From Azolla caroliniana (lineage: Eukaryota; Polypodiophyta), in NCBI GenBank assembly GCA_043228905.1, contig JBHGNT010000016.1, positions 5,828,001 through 5,892,000 of the forward strand: DNA of 64,000 bases. The letters are read 5' to 3'. The position numbers and the translations under genes were made by a program. The stretch's first letter is position 1; every line of letters begins with the position of its first letter. Below, piece after piece: positions 56,184 through 64,000 of the stretch. A model generated the notes under the pieces. The model was given only the letters and a program-made list of their open reading frames with translations, did no database searches and was not told the origin of the DNA.

Positions 56184-56755
56184 GAATCTACTCATCGATT
56201 TCACTACGTCAATTATGCGAAGAAGGACACAAGGAGGCAATGTTTCTATTTGCAATATCAATACATCCTTCCAGCACTATTAAGGAGGAATCCTTAGTAC
56301 AACTTCCGGTGAAATATCATCCTTATGCTGATGTATTTGACAAGGTAAAAGCCGGTACTCTTCCTCATCATCGTCCCTATGATTGTCCCATCGATCTACA
56401 GCCGGGAGTAGAGCCACCATGGGGACCAATTTACAACTTGTCCCCCACCGAGTTAGAAGTCCTTCGAGCCTACATAGAGGAGAACTTGGTAAGTGGGTTT
56501 ATTCGTCATTCGAAATCTCCGGCCGGTGCACCCATTTTCTTTGTCAAGAAGAAAGATGGCTCACTTCGTCTTGTCGTTGATTACCGTGGCTTAAATAAAG
56601 TCACCATCCGTAATAGGTATGCACTTCCTCTTATATCAAGTCTTTTAGAGCGAGTTAATAGTGCCAAGTTTTTTACAAAGATCGATCTACGAGGAGCGTA
56701 TAACCTCATGCGGATCCGACAGGGAGATGAATGGAAGTCCGCCTTTCGCACGCGG
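56147..56755 (+). pseudogene. Element D reverse transcriptase, N-terminal part
   Basis: The open frame contains KYHPYADVFDKVKAG, LPHHRPYDCPIDL, YNLSPTELEVLRAYIEENL, SPAGAPIFFVKKKDGSLR, VVDYRGLNKVTIRNRYALPL and FFTKIDLRGAYNLMRI, ending at GDEWKSAFRTR. The next codon is replaced by the end of element E at 56756. The catalytic YVDD and the rest of pol are not in the window. Confidence 0.85.
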
Positions 56756-57445
56756 TGTCGCGTTGTTACGTGCGTGCGTGCAGAAAGAGGTGGGACCACG
56801 GGGGCCTTGAACCAAGGAGCGAGAGAGAGAGAGAGAGGGAGGGAGAGAGAGAGAGAGTTCTAGCAGACATGCAACAGGGAGAAGGAAAGAGAAACAAACG
56901 ACACACTTAATTACAGTAACAGTAGATTACAATATTCAGAGATTGCAAACTCTGACGGTTACAACCAGCAAGGCGACGATGGACCCGACACGGGGATCTC
57001 ACTCACGCACACCGACAAAACACACCCGACTCAAAGAAACAAAAGGGGAGAGCCTCTACCGGAAGCGCACGGGCTGTCCACGAAGCAGAGGCAGCGACCT
57101 CCCCACCCCACAGAGACCGACGATCGGAGGAGAAGAGAGAGCTCGGCACTCGGTCCTGCAACACACTCTCCTCCCTCACACGCGATACCTCTTTCATTCC
57201 TCTCCCTCTCTTTTATAGCACAAGGAGGGATGCCGTTATCACCCGTTACATCATATTAATTCTCTGTCCTTCCGGACAGAGATACAGTTCGATCCTCTCC
57301 CTATTGAATGCGTGCTATGTAGGATTTCCCCTCAGCCGACTTGTACCTACCCACTTACTATACAACGAAAAGTGAGCTCGCGTGCAAGGGCTGGTTTACC
57401 CACGCTAAACTCGGTTTCCGCCTAGGGACGGTTTTCTTCACGACA
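56756..57445 (-). repeat. 3' LTR of element E, with polypurine tract
   Basis: A 690-bp LTR, on the minus strand TGTCGTGAAGAAAACC to AACGCGACA. The tract TTGGTGGGGGCGGA (57446-57459, minus) directly precedes it. The TATA box TATAAAA is at 57211-57217 (minus). A GA microsatellite lies at about 56820-56858. Outside it on the left is element D sequence ending CGCGG. Confidence 0.85.
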
Positions 57446-57520
57446 TCCGCCCCCACCAAACCGCGCATCCACCGGTATGCGCCAAAATTGGGCTCCTGCA
57501 GGAGAAAACCGGTCCATGCT

Positions 57521-58534
57521 TTACTCCTTGTCTTCCGGTTCGTCATCCGCCTCGGACCACCCTTCATCGCCGTCCAAGCTTCCCAGATCCGGCTCGTACT
57601 CTTGTCGTTTTTTAAACGCTTTGACCCTCTTCCCTGCTACCGGTATTGCCATCTTTGTACCGTCGAGCTCTGCAAGATGGTAGGTCCCGTTGTCGTTGGA
57701 GCTTGTCACCACGTAAGGCCTGAACCACCTCCGTGCAAACTTCCGCGTTGCCCTGTGCTGGTTGTTGAGGCTACTGTCATACACTAGGACCCAATCGCCT
57801 TCCTCGATCTTCTTTGGTCGCACCCGGCGCATCCGATCGAACCGAGTCTTGTTATGCTCCCTTGCCGCCCGCAACTTTTCCTTTGCCCGTTTCATGTCCT
57901 CCGGCCTCCGCTCGAGTTGCCGAATCCACGCCGCCAGCAACTCCTCCCGTCTCATCTCGTCCTTCCAATCTACCGCCGCCCATGAAGAAACCGTCCGTTC
58001 CACCGGCATGATCGGCTTCTGCCCGTACATCAGCTCTACCGGCATAAACCCTGTCACCGAACTGTGCGTAGTTCGGTCCGCCCATAGTGCGTAAGGAAGG
58101 AGCCGCGGCCAATCCCCAACCTGCCCTCTGCATGCACGCACCAACGCCTTTACGATCGGCCCGTGCTCATGTTCTACCTTCCCGTTCGCCTCCGGATTGT
58201 ACGTCGTAGTGAGGGAGAGTTTGATGCCTAGCCGGTCAAACAGCTCCTCGGCTTCCCGCGCATCTAGCTCTCCCCGGTCCGCTACGATCCTTCCGACGCA
58301 CCCGTACCAACACACTACCTCTTCGATCAGGAACTGGCATACCGCCGCGGTTGTCTTGTTCTACAGTGCACGGCCTTCCACCTGGTTCGTTAAGTCTTCC
58401 TGCGCAAGCACCAGGTATCGCATCTGTCCTACTCCCATCGGCATCGTCACCAAGTCCACCATCCACTTGAAATGGACTGTAGGCGGGTAAGTCGGGTGTA
58501 GCTCGTCCCGGTGTCGGACTACGGAGTGCATTTG
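57521..58534 (-). pseudogene. Element E integrase core and C-terminal domain
   Basis: On the minus strand: HPTYPPTVHFKWMVDLVTMP (first Asp) near 58480, IVADRGELDA (second Asp), YNPEANGKVEHEHGP (Glu), PYALWADRTTHSSVTG, ELMYGQKPIMPVE, and a basic C-terminus ending EGDWVLVYDSSLNNQH, TYHLAELDGTKMAIPVAGKR. Open from 58315 to 57521. An in-frame TAG at about 58363 and a TGA at 58535 interrupt the upstream part. It would insert the cDNA into the genome. No chromodomain was recognised. Confidence 0.85.
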
Positions 58535-59356
58535 TCAGCTTTCACAAGTCGTTACGAACCGATGCACGTCCTGGTACATCCCCGACCACCAATACTTCTC
58601 CTTCAGCTTCTCGAACGTGGCCCACGTTCCGCGGTGCCCAGCCCAGGGACTCTCGTGAAATGCCGCCGGTAGTTCCTCGTGTTCTTCTTTCTTTGCCACT
58701 ACTCGGAGCGGGATGCCGTTTCTCTTCTTTGGGTGCCTCCATATGCACTTGTCCCGCAGGAAGAATCGGTACGCCTTCTTCCGTACCCGGCTCGCCTCTT
58801 CTCTTGTCCATGCTGCGTTCGGTGTCATCGTCTGTAGGAACCTCCCGATTTGGAGCCACTCCCCGTCGTACCTGTTTTCGTTAAATTCGTTAGGCGCCGG
58901 AGTGTCCCTTTTCCTTGTTGTTACGTTAGCCAACCCGAAGAAATCCTCGCCGACTTCTTCATCATCCGAAACCATGCCGTCTTCGTCGTTGAACCTTGCT
59001 CTCGAAAGCATGTCGGCCATGGCGTTGTCCTTTCTGGAGATGTGCCGTATCTCTGGGTTCAGGGACTTACTGTACGCTATCCACCGGAGCATTGCTAGGT
59101 TCGGCGTCGCGCATTCGGAAACCATGTCGAGTATCGGCAGGCAGTCCATTTCGATGATCACCTTTGTCCTGACCAGATAGTCCTTGTCGGCCTTGACTGC
59201 CGAAATGATACCCCAAAGCTCGCGCTTAACTTGGGCGTATCCTCGCTGCCGCTCGCTCAATACCTTCGCCCCAAACCGGATTGGGAATCGTATGCCATCG
59301 TCATCCTCTTGGTTGATCACCCATCCGATCCCGGTCGGACTCGTATCTATGGTCAC
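58535..59356 (-). CDS. Element E RNase H and integrase zinc-binding region
   Basis: Open frame with VTIDTSPTGIGWVINQE (first RNase H Asp), KVLSERQRGYAQVKRELWG (Glu), IIEMDCLPILDMV (Asp) and HISRKDNAMADMLSRA, then the integrase HHCC module FHESPWAGHRGTWATFEKL, YWWSGMYQDVHRFVTTCES. The final Cys codon is replaced near the stop at 58535, which likely abolishes zinc binding. Confidence 0.85.
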   Translation of the reverse strand: MTIDTSPTGIGWVINQEDDDGIRFPIRFGAKVLSERQRGYAQVKRELWGIISAVKADKDYLVRTKVIIEMDCLPILDMVSECATPNLAMLRWIAYSKSLNPEIRHISRKDNAMADMLSRARFNDEDGMVSDDEEVGEDFFGLANVTTRKRDTPAPNEFNENRYDGEWLQIGRFLQTMTPNAAWTREEASRVRKKAYRFFLRDKCIWRHPKKRNGIPLRVVAKKEEHEELPAAFHESPWAGHRGTWATFEKLKEKYWWSGMYQDVHRFVTTCES

Positions 59357-60980
59357 GTAAATCGGAGTGTCCTTACAGTAGACAGCCTTTCGGAGCGCCG
59401 GTGCCGCGGCGAGTGCTTCTTTTATCCTCCGGACCGATTCCGTATGCTCATCTCCCCACTCGAATTAACGCCCTTTCTTCAACAACCCATACAGCGGCTC
59501 CGCAACGTGGGCGTAATGCGGGATCTAGATATGGTAGAACGCGCATGCTCCCAAGAATCTCCGAACCTCCGTAACCGAATTGCAGTCAGGCTTCATCGCG
59601 GAGATGGCTTCCACCTTGGCCGGAGATGGTTTCCGACCGTATGGCCCGCATAGGTGCCCGACGACCATGATCTCTGATTGCCCGAAGGCCGATTTTTCCC
59701 CGGAGAAGGTGACCCTCGCGCCTTCCAGTCTCTACAGCACCCTCTCACAGTCATCGATGTGAGTCGTCACGAATTTCCGACATCCGTCCGGTCCGATCGT
59801 CTTGACCCTGTCCTCTACGGGTAGCCTTTGATCGGGATGTCGTCCAAGAATGGCATGGTGATGTTTGGGATGCAATCTCTCAGCACCTTGTTCATTGCGT
59901 TCACCATGTGGGCCACCGAGTTCGTCCCTCCCTGCGGTAGGGTACACATCCGTACTAGGCCGAGAGGGGTTCGCATCGTCGTGATATCCCTGCTCTCGAC
60001 TGCTAGCTGGAATTGGTCGTACCCCGAGTATAAGTCACCGACCGAATAGATCGACCTTCCAACGAAGGCCTCCACGAACTCGTCTATGGTCGGTCCGATT
60101 CCTGCATTACGGATGGTCACCCTGTTGACCGGTTGTAGGTCCTGAATGAAGCGTAGCGTGCCGTTCTTCTTTGGCACCGTAAACCACCGGTTCGAAGACG
60201 GGGCACTCGACGGTTCGAGGATGCCCATCTCCACCCTCTGCTTTAGAAGCTCCATCAACTTCGGGATGTGAGCTCTCGACATTGGAATTGGTTTGAGATT
60301 CCACGGTACATGCGGTACCGTGAAGATCACCATCGGTTTGACGATCGTCGGGTCCACGCACCCGATCTCCTCCGGCGAGAACGAGAAGGCTTTCCCATGC
60401 CTTCTGAGCATTCTCCGAAACCTGTCCTCCTCCGCCGGCAGTAGGAAGCCATCCCCACCGACCTTGAGCTCCCGTAGCGTTATGTCGGTGAACCGGTGCC
60501 TTATGCCAGCTGGATTCCGTAAACTTGGGTTCGACGCGACCCCCTTTATCCGCTCCTCGCTGCCCTCCGACAATGGTGCCGCGACTGGCCTCACCTTCCG
60601 GTCCACAGTCTTGTACTTTGTATCCACGCGGGCCGTCTGATCCGACCTTATCCTTTCCCCGAAGTCCGCGATAACTTCGTACATTCCCATCGAACTAACC
60701 GGAACGGTCTGGTCTTCTCTAAGGTCTTCACCGATCACCTTTCGCAACTCGCCCAAGGTGTCGTCAAAAGAGACTGCCTCCACGGCGCCGTTGATGTCTT
60801 CGTTGGGGAAGAGGACTCTGCATCCCCTGAGCCGCTCCTCCGCTCGCTTCCTTTCCCAGCCGCTGATGCTGGCTATAGTACAACCTCCGTTTTCGGAAAA
60901 CCAAAACTTCCTACCTACTGTACATGTGTGGGGTTCTTCCGGTTTGTCCGGACTACCGTGGCCCCACGCCTTGATAGCCC
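59357..60980 (-). pseudogene. Element E reverse transcriptase
   Basis: Open 60783-59815: VPHVPWNLKPIPMSRAH, MGILEPSSAPSSNRWF, TVPKKNGTLRFIQDLQPVNR, YSVGDLYSGYDQFQLAVES, TMRTPLGLVRMCTLPQGG and MPFLDDIPIKG (FLDD catalytic). One base appears missing after IKG (about 59815), shifting frame into PVEDRVKTIGPDGCRKFV. In-frame stops follow at 59732 (CAG to TAG), about 59526 (TGG to TAG) and about 59466, before RNase H. Upstream the frame is open back to about 60985, where a T run seems one base short. Confidence 0.85.
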
Positions 60981-60984
60981 TCTC

Positions 60985-61487
60985 TAAAAATCCCCTCGGT
61001 TGTCACCGCCGAGGGTCTCGCGATTCCTCTCATGGTTCGGACGTACGGTCATGAATTGGACGGAACGCCGACCGTCCTAGCTCTTGACGCGTGCATACGC
61101 CGAACCGTTGTCCAACACCTTCGTCTCCATGCGTGCTGCCGTAATGTATGGTTCGCCGAGAATCACCGGGTGCGAGGATGTTTCCTGCACGAAGAAATGT
61201 TGATCTATCTCGACGTCACCGACCTTTACGCGTATATTCAGGCACGCACCATGCAGCTCCTCCGTACCACGCGTCACCGCGCGTATCTTCCACCCATGCT
61301 TGGTGTTGATTGGCCATTTACCCCTCTTGTAGAAATCCATGGACATAAGGTTGATTTCGGATCCATGGTCTACCAAGGCCACCACCGGTTTCGGAACGTC
61401 GCCGATCCGCTCAGGGGTTTTCGTAGTTGCCCTGGCCCAATGCGGCTTCGCGTGGTGGCTTTCCACCAACTCGTCTTCTAGGGCCAT
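60985..61487 (-). pseudogene. Element E aspartic protease
   Basis: Open 61487-61077: SHHAKPHWARATTKT, ALVDHGSEINLMS (active site with DHG in place of DTG/DSG), GKWPINTKHGWKIRA, FFVQETSSHPVILGEPYITA. A TAG at 61077-61079 interrupts it, and the same frame continues DGRRSVQFMTVRPNHERNR to about 60987. The His in the active site may be usual for this clade, but I cannot confirm that from one copy. Confidence 0.75.
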
Positions 61488-61494
61488 GTCTTCT

Positions 61495-62711
61495 AAGTGC
61501 GTATATTAGAGATCTAAGTACTAAAGTAAGCTTAAGATAAGGATAAACAAATGATAGATAGAAAGGAGAAAGAGAAAGAAGGGTGCCGATCCACCCGACC
61601 ACCCCCGAGCGAAGGGATCGAGACGAACTCGAGCCTCGATCGGCGTCCCATACCACCGCCGTGGCGTCGAGTCGTACCTGGTGCTGGCGTGCTCGCTACA
61701 AGAGTTGACCTACCACAAGAGCAAAGTCTCGATGTAGTCAAAAGATGATCAAATGAGGGTAGCTAGGCCTCTTATTTATAGTGATACCCAAGGCCCCCAG
61801 GCAAGTTCACACTTGACCTAATGGGTTGTCTCAATCCTGAGGATTAAAAGTAATCCTCCCCTTCTTTACACTCTCATTTTGTTGGGAGACAGGTCCCTCC
61901 GGATGGGAAGGGAGAAGAACAGTGCCGAAGAACAAACTCGGCCGAGGCCGAAACGGTATGAACCGGATGGGGAGTACCCGACTGCGGAGAGCCGGATGGT
62001 GTAGGCCCGGTATGAACCGGATGGGGAGTACTCGACTGCGGAGAGCCGGATGGTGTAGGCCCGGTATGAACCGGATGGGGAGTACCCGACTGCGGAGAGC
62101 CGGATGGTGTAGGCCCGGTATGAACCGGATGGGGAGTACCCGACTACGGAGAGCCGGATGGTGCAGGCCCGGTATGAACCGGAGGAAGAGACATATTCGT
62201 AAACATGTTTCTGAGAGCCCATCGAGGCTACATTTGTAAATAGCCGAAAAGTCATATTAGTATAAATATGACTTAGGGCAAACTTTTAGGTGTGTCGTTT
62301 TTGTTGTTGTCATTCTTCCTTGTTGGTGCAAGAAGAAGAGAGAGCGCGTAACTGTACAGAGAGAGAGAGAGAGAGAGACGAGGTCGTTGCCTCTGTTGTA
62401 ACCGCCGCCTGTGGCAAAGATCTGAGAGCACGAGGTCGTTGCCTCAGTGAACTCACTGTTGTATATTCCTACATAGTGACAGTTTGCAGCCTGTGGGCTG
62501 CCGTGGTTTTTCCCCTATTTTAGGGTTTTCCACGTAAACCTCCTGTGTACCATTTCTCCCCTTTGTGTCGCGTTTCATTACCTGTTTTTCTGTGTATGAA
62601 AAGAATCTCGGTTGTGGCCGAGCGTCGGACATAAGGAACGTCGAGTTCTCGACACATTTAACCCTCACACTTATCCACGTGTATAGAATACTACGGTAAA
62701 TTCTCACAACA
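61495..62711. mobile_element. Non-coding LTR-like insertion inside element E, between gag and protease
   Basis: It separates the gag-side frame (ending near 62712) from protease (start near 61500). Part 61880-62711 looks like a plus-strand LTR: ends TGTTGGGAGA and TCTCACAACA, TATA box near 62262 (TATAAATATG), tandem subrepeats upstream of it. Part 61495-61879 has a minus-strand TATA-like CTATAAATAAGAGG near 61777 and may be a second, older LTR fragment. Flanks ATATTA (near 61510 and 62714) resemble a target duplication, but the exact borders are unresolved. Confidence 0.5.
61955..62185. repeat. 54-bp tandem repeat, four copies plus a partial one
   Basis: Units begin GGTATGAACCGGATGGGG at 61955, 62009, 62063, 62117 and (partial) 62171, with one or two changes between copies. 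Because 54 is a multiple of three, 18-residue repeats appear in open frames on both strands; these are not genes. The array sits in the presumed U3 part of the LTR at 61880-62711. Confidence 0.9.
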
Positions 62712-62724
62712 GGATATTAAATGG

Positions 62725-63040
62725 TCATGCCCGTAACAACGTAGCTCGCACCTCCACCGGCTTCTCCGGTTCTAGCTCCGTCAAGAGCCTCTTTTGCTTC
62801 ACCAAGTCTACGATGGAGTCGTGGAACTCCCTCTTGGTGATTCCCAGCACCTCCCGCAACGACAGCTCCACTTTACTGTCGAGGATACATTCCTCGAGGA
62901 CCTTTTGCAGGTTTGTGGTTCTTTCGATTTCGGTGCTCAACCGAAACCCCGCCTGCTTCTTTCCGTCCGGCGCACCTGGGTTGCCGGCACCGGTCGGTTT
63001 CGGTCTGAACCGGGTCTCATACCTCTGCGGGGGGACTGAC
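62725..63040 (-). pseudogene. Element E gag-pol linker region
   Basis: The frame reads PPQRYETRFRPKPTG, then STEIERTTNLQKVLEECILD, KVELSLREVLGITKREFHD and QKRLLTELEPEKPVEVRATL. It is in a different frame from gag (stop at 63017) and overlaps its end, so a frameshift lies near 63040. It is cut at about 62712 by the LTR-like insertion. Role unknown; it lies between gag and protease in this family. Confidence 0.6.
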
Positions 63041-64000
63041 CCCTCCGGCCTTTCCTACCCATTTGTCCTCCACCAGAACCTCGTAGTTCTGGCAAGCGGC
63101 TTCTACGAAGCCCGTTTTCTCTTCGACTGGATCATCCCAACCGGTGACCTCTTGGACCCTCTGCTCCGCGCGGTCCGCCTCTTCCTTCTTCAGCCGAACT
63201 CCGGAGAGGCCTTCTAGCACTAGCGGCCAGAATCCGGAGTCCTTCGCCTTCCGGGTCTCATCACCCTCGACCCGAATTCCCGCCGACACTGAGTAGTTAA
63301 CGGCTTCAACGTGCCGTGCCGCGGCCTCTTCCATCAACCTCTTCATTCCGCCGCGCCCCGTATTTAGTTCTAGGGCTCTACGGGTCTCGCTCGTGTGCAC
63401 TTGCCCGTTCCAGAGGTACACCACGTTGGTCCTGAGCGCGTCGGCGAAATCCGCGCAATCCTTCTGAATGTGACCGATCGTGTCACACCACATGCACCGC
63501 TGCCCAGCCGGCGGCCTCCGGTCGCAAGGTCGTTCACCGCTGTCTCTTCGGGCCTGTGCGATCTGTAGGTCGCGTACCATCTGTGTCAGCTCGTCCAGAG
63601 TCACTCCTCCGGATGGGCCTCTGACCACGTCCTTTGATGCCGACCCCGACTCTGGCCAGATTCGGGTCTCTTCCTTCCTACCGGCCGGCACCGATACCGG
63701 CTCCTCGAGCCTCCTCCCTGGGACCGGCCCTGACCCTAACGAGCTTCCGTTGCTCCAATCGCGCCGTTTGTCGAAACGGCTGCAGACCCGTTTTACCACG
63801 GCCCAGTCTGCCGTGAGCCCTTTGTCCGTTTCCAATAGGGGACCCACCCTTTCCCTGTCGAGCGCGTCCACCGACTTGACAAACAGTAGTACTCGACTCG
63901 TTTCGAGCACGGTCCGGTCCAGCGTCGACAATCGCGTGAACCGTCTTTCGAACTCCTGGAGGAGCACCGACGTGTTCCTCCCTTTTCCGGGGCTTTCCAC
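63017..64000 (-). CDS. Element E gag, partial (continues beyond window)
   Basis: Open to the window edge, so the true start lies beyond 64000. Features: an N-terminal helical gag region (LLQEFERRFTRLSTLDRTVL), a Pro/Ser/Arg-rich linker, a CCHC knuckle CMWCDTIGHIQKDC and the segment LRTNVVYLWNGQVH. It would form the particle and bind RNA. The TGA at 63017 overlaps the next frame. Confidence 0.75.
   Translation of the reverse strand: MESPGKGRNTSVLLQEFERRFTRLSTLDRTVLETSRVLLFVKSVDALDRERVGPLLETDKGLTADWAVVKRVCSRFDKRRDWSNGSSLGSGPVPGRRLEEPVSVPAGRKEETRIWPESGSASKDVVRGPSGGVTLDELTQMVRDLQIAQARRDSGERPCDRRPPAGQRCMWCDTIGHIQKDCADFADALRTNVVYLWNGQVHTSETRRALELNTGRGGMKRLMEEAAARHVEAVNYSVSAGIRVEGDETRKAKDSGFWPLVLEGLSGVRLKKEEADRAEQRVQEVTGWDDPVEEKTGFVEAACQNYEVLVEDKWVGKAGGVSPPAEV

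Larger units (their letters stand above)
53466..56755 (+). mobile_element. Element D: Ty3-type LTR retrotransposon of Tf1/sushi-like character, split by element E
   Basis: Plus-strand element inserted into the pol of element C, preceded by CGTAG (its matching copy would be outside the window). It has a 5' LTR, no tRNA-Met primer site, gag with a CCHC knuckle, protease and the first part of reverse transcriptase. A solo LTR splits gag at 54116, and element E cuts reverse transcriptase at 56755. The reverse transcriptase text (KKDGSLRLVVDYRGLNKVT, KIDLRGAYNLMRI, GDEWKSAFRTR) is of the kind seen in Tf1/sushi elements of fungi and vertebrates; usual angiosperm Ty3 elements have a GYHQxR form. Lineage is inference. 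Confidence 0.8.
56756..64000 (-). mobile_element. Element E: GC-rich Ty3-type LTR retrotransposon, continues beyond the window
   Basis: Minus-strand element inserted in the reverse transcriptase of element D. Left to right on the plus strand: 3' LTR, polypurine tract, integrase, RNase H, reverse transcriptase, protease and gag, giving the Ty3 order. It is unusually GC-rich (60541-60600 has 40 G/C of 60; host 33001-33060 has 10). Reverse transcriptase has FLDD for YVDD, YDQFQL, TMRTPLGL and LPQGGTNSVA, unlike the common angiosperm Ty3 clades. Gag, pol and the interior carry few inactivating changes, so insertion was fairly recent. Confidence 0.85.

Noticed and set aside
54763-56755. Element D as a domesticated host gene, because gag is open for 321 codons
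   Set aside because: It has its own LTR, a protease and reverse transcriptase follow, and gag is itself split by a solo LTR, so it is an ordinary decaying element.
61866-62255. 129- and 105-residue frames on opposite strands with 18-residue repeats
   Set aside because: Produced by the 54-bp tandem repeat, whose length is a multiple of three.
61880-62711. Clean solo LTR with target duplication
   Set aside because: The ends look right (TGTTG/CAACA), but the adjacent 5-bp flanks do not match, so only an LTR-like insertion is claimed.

Overview
This is nuclear DNA from a seed plant, most likely an angiosperm outside the grasses. Genes have many short exons with GT-AG introns, intergenic DNA is AT-rich, and the window contains a peroxisomal-type citrate synthase, a STRUBBELIG-family LRR receptor kinase, a miR172-type hairpin and plant Ty1/copia elements. 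I cannot name the species.

Region 1 (1-10.4 kb) holds two complete 14-exon citrate synthase genes in tail-to-tail orientation. Exons 2-14 have identical lengths in both copies, and sequence resemblance extends into the 5' leaders, so this is an inverted segmental duplication. Both proteins keep the catalytic His/His/Asp and an N-terminal PTS2 peroxisomal signal. Region 2 (10.4-19.2 kb) is AT-rich with no convincing gene and ends in a tandem repeat array. Region 3 (19.2-26.3 kb) is one 16-exon SRF-type receptor kinase gene whose kinase domain lacks the catalytic Asp (HKN) and has DCG for DFG. Region 4 (26.3-38.4 kb) is mainly non-coding: a 100-N gap, a minus-strand hairpin carrying a miR172-like sequence right beside the gap, microsatellites and several short tandem duplications.

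Region 5 (38.4-64 kb) is a stack of LTR retrotransposons. Element A is a minus-strand copia element with TSD GTATG that carries two nested LTR-like insertions. Element B is an internally deleted plus-strand copia element that carries a solo LTR and sits inside an older zinc-knuckle (LINE ORF1-like) relic. Element C is a plus-strand copia element cut in its pol gene by element D. D is a plus-strand Ty3-type element that looks Tf1/sushi-like rather than like usual angiosperm chromoviruses, and it has a candidate self-priming site in place of a tRNA primer site. D is interrupted in gag by a solo LTR and in reverse transcriptase by element E. E is a GC-rich minus-strand Ty3-type element that runs off the right edge, and its LTR matches the start of the solo LTR in D. 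Every pol region in the stack carries stops or frameshifts. The nesting gives a relative insertion order: C, then D, then E and the related solo LTR.
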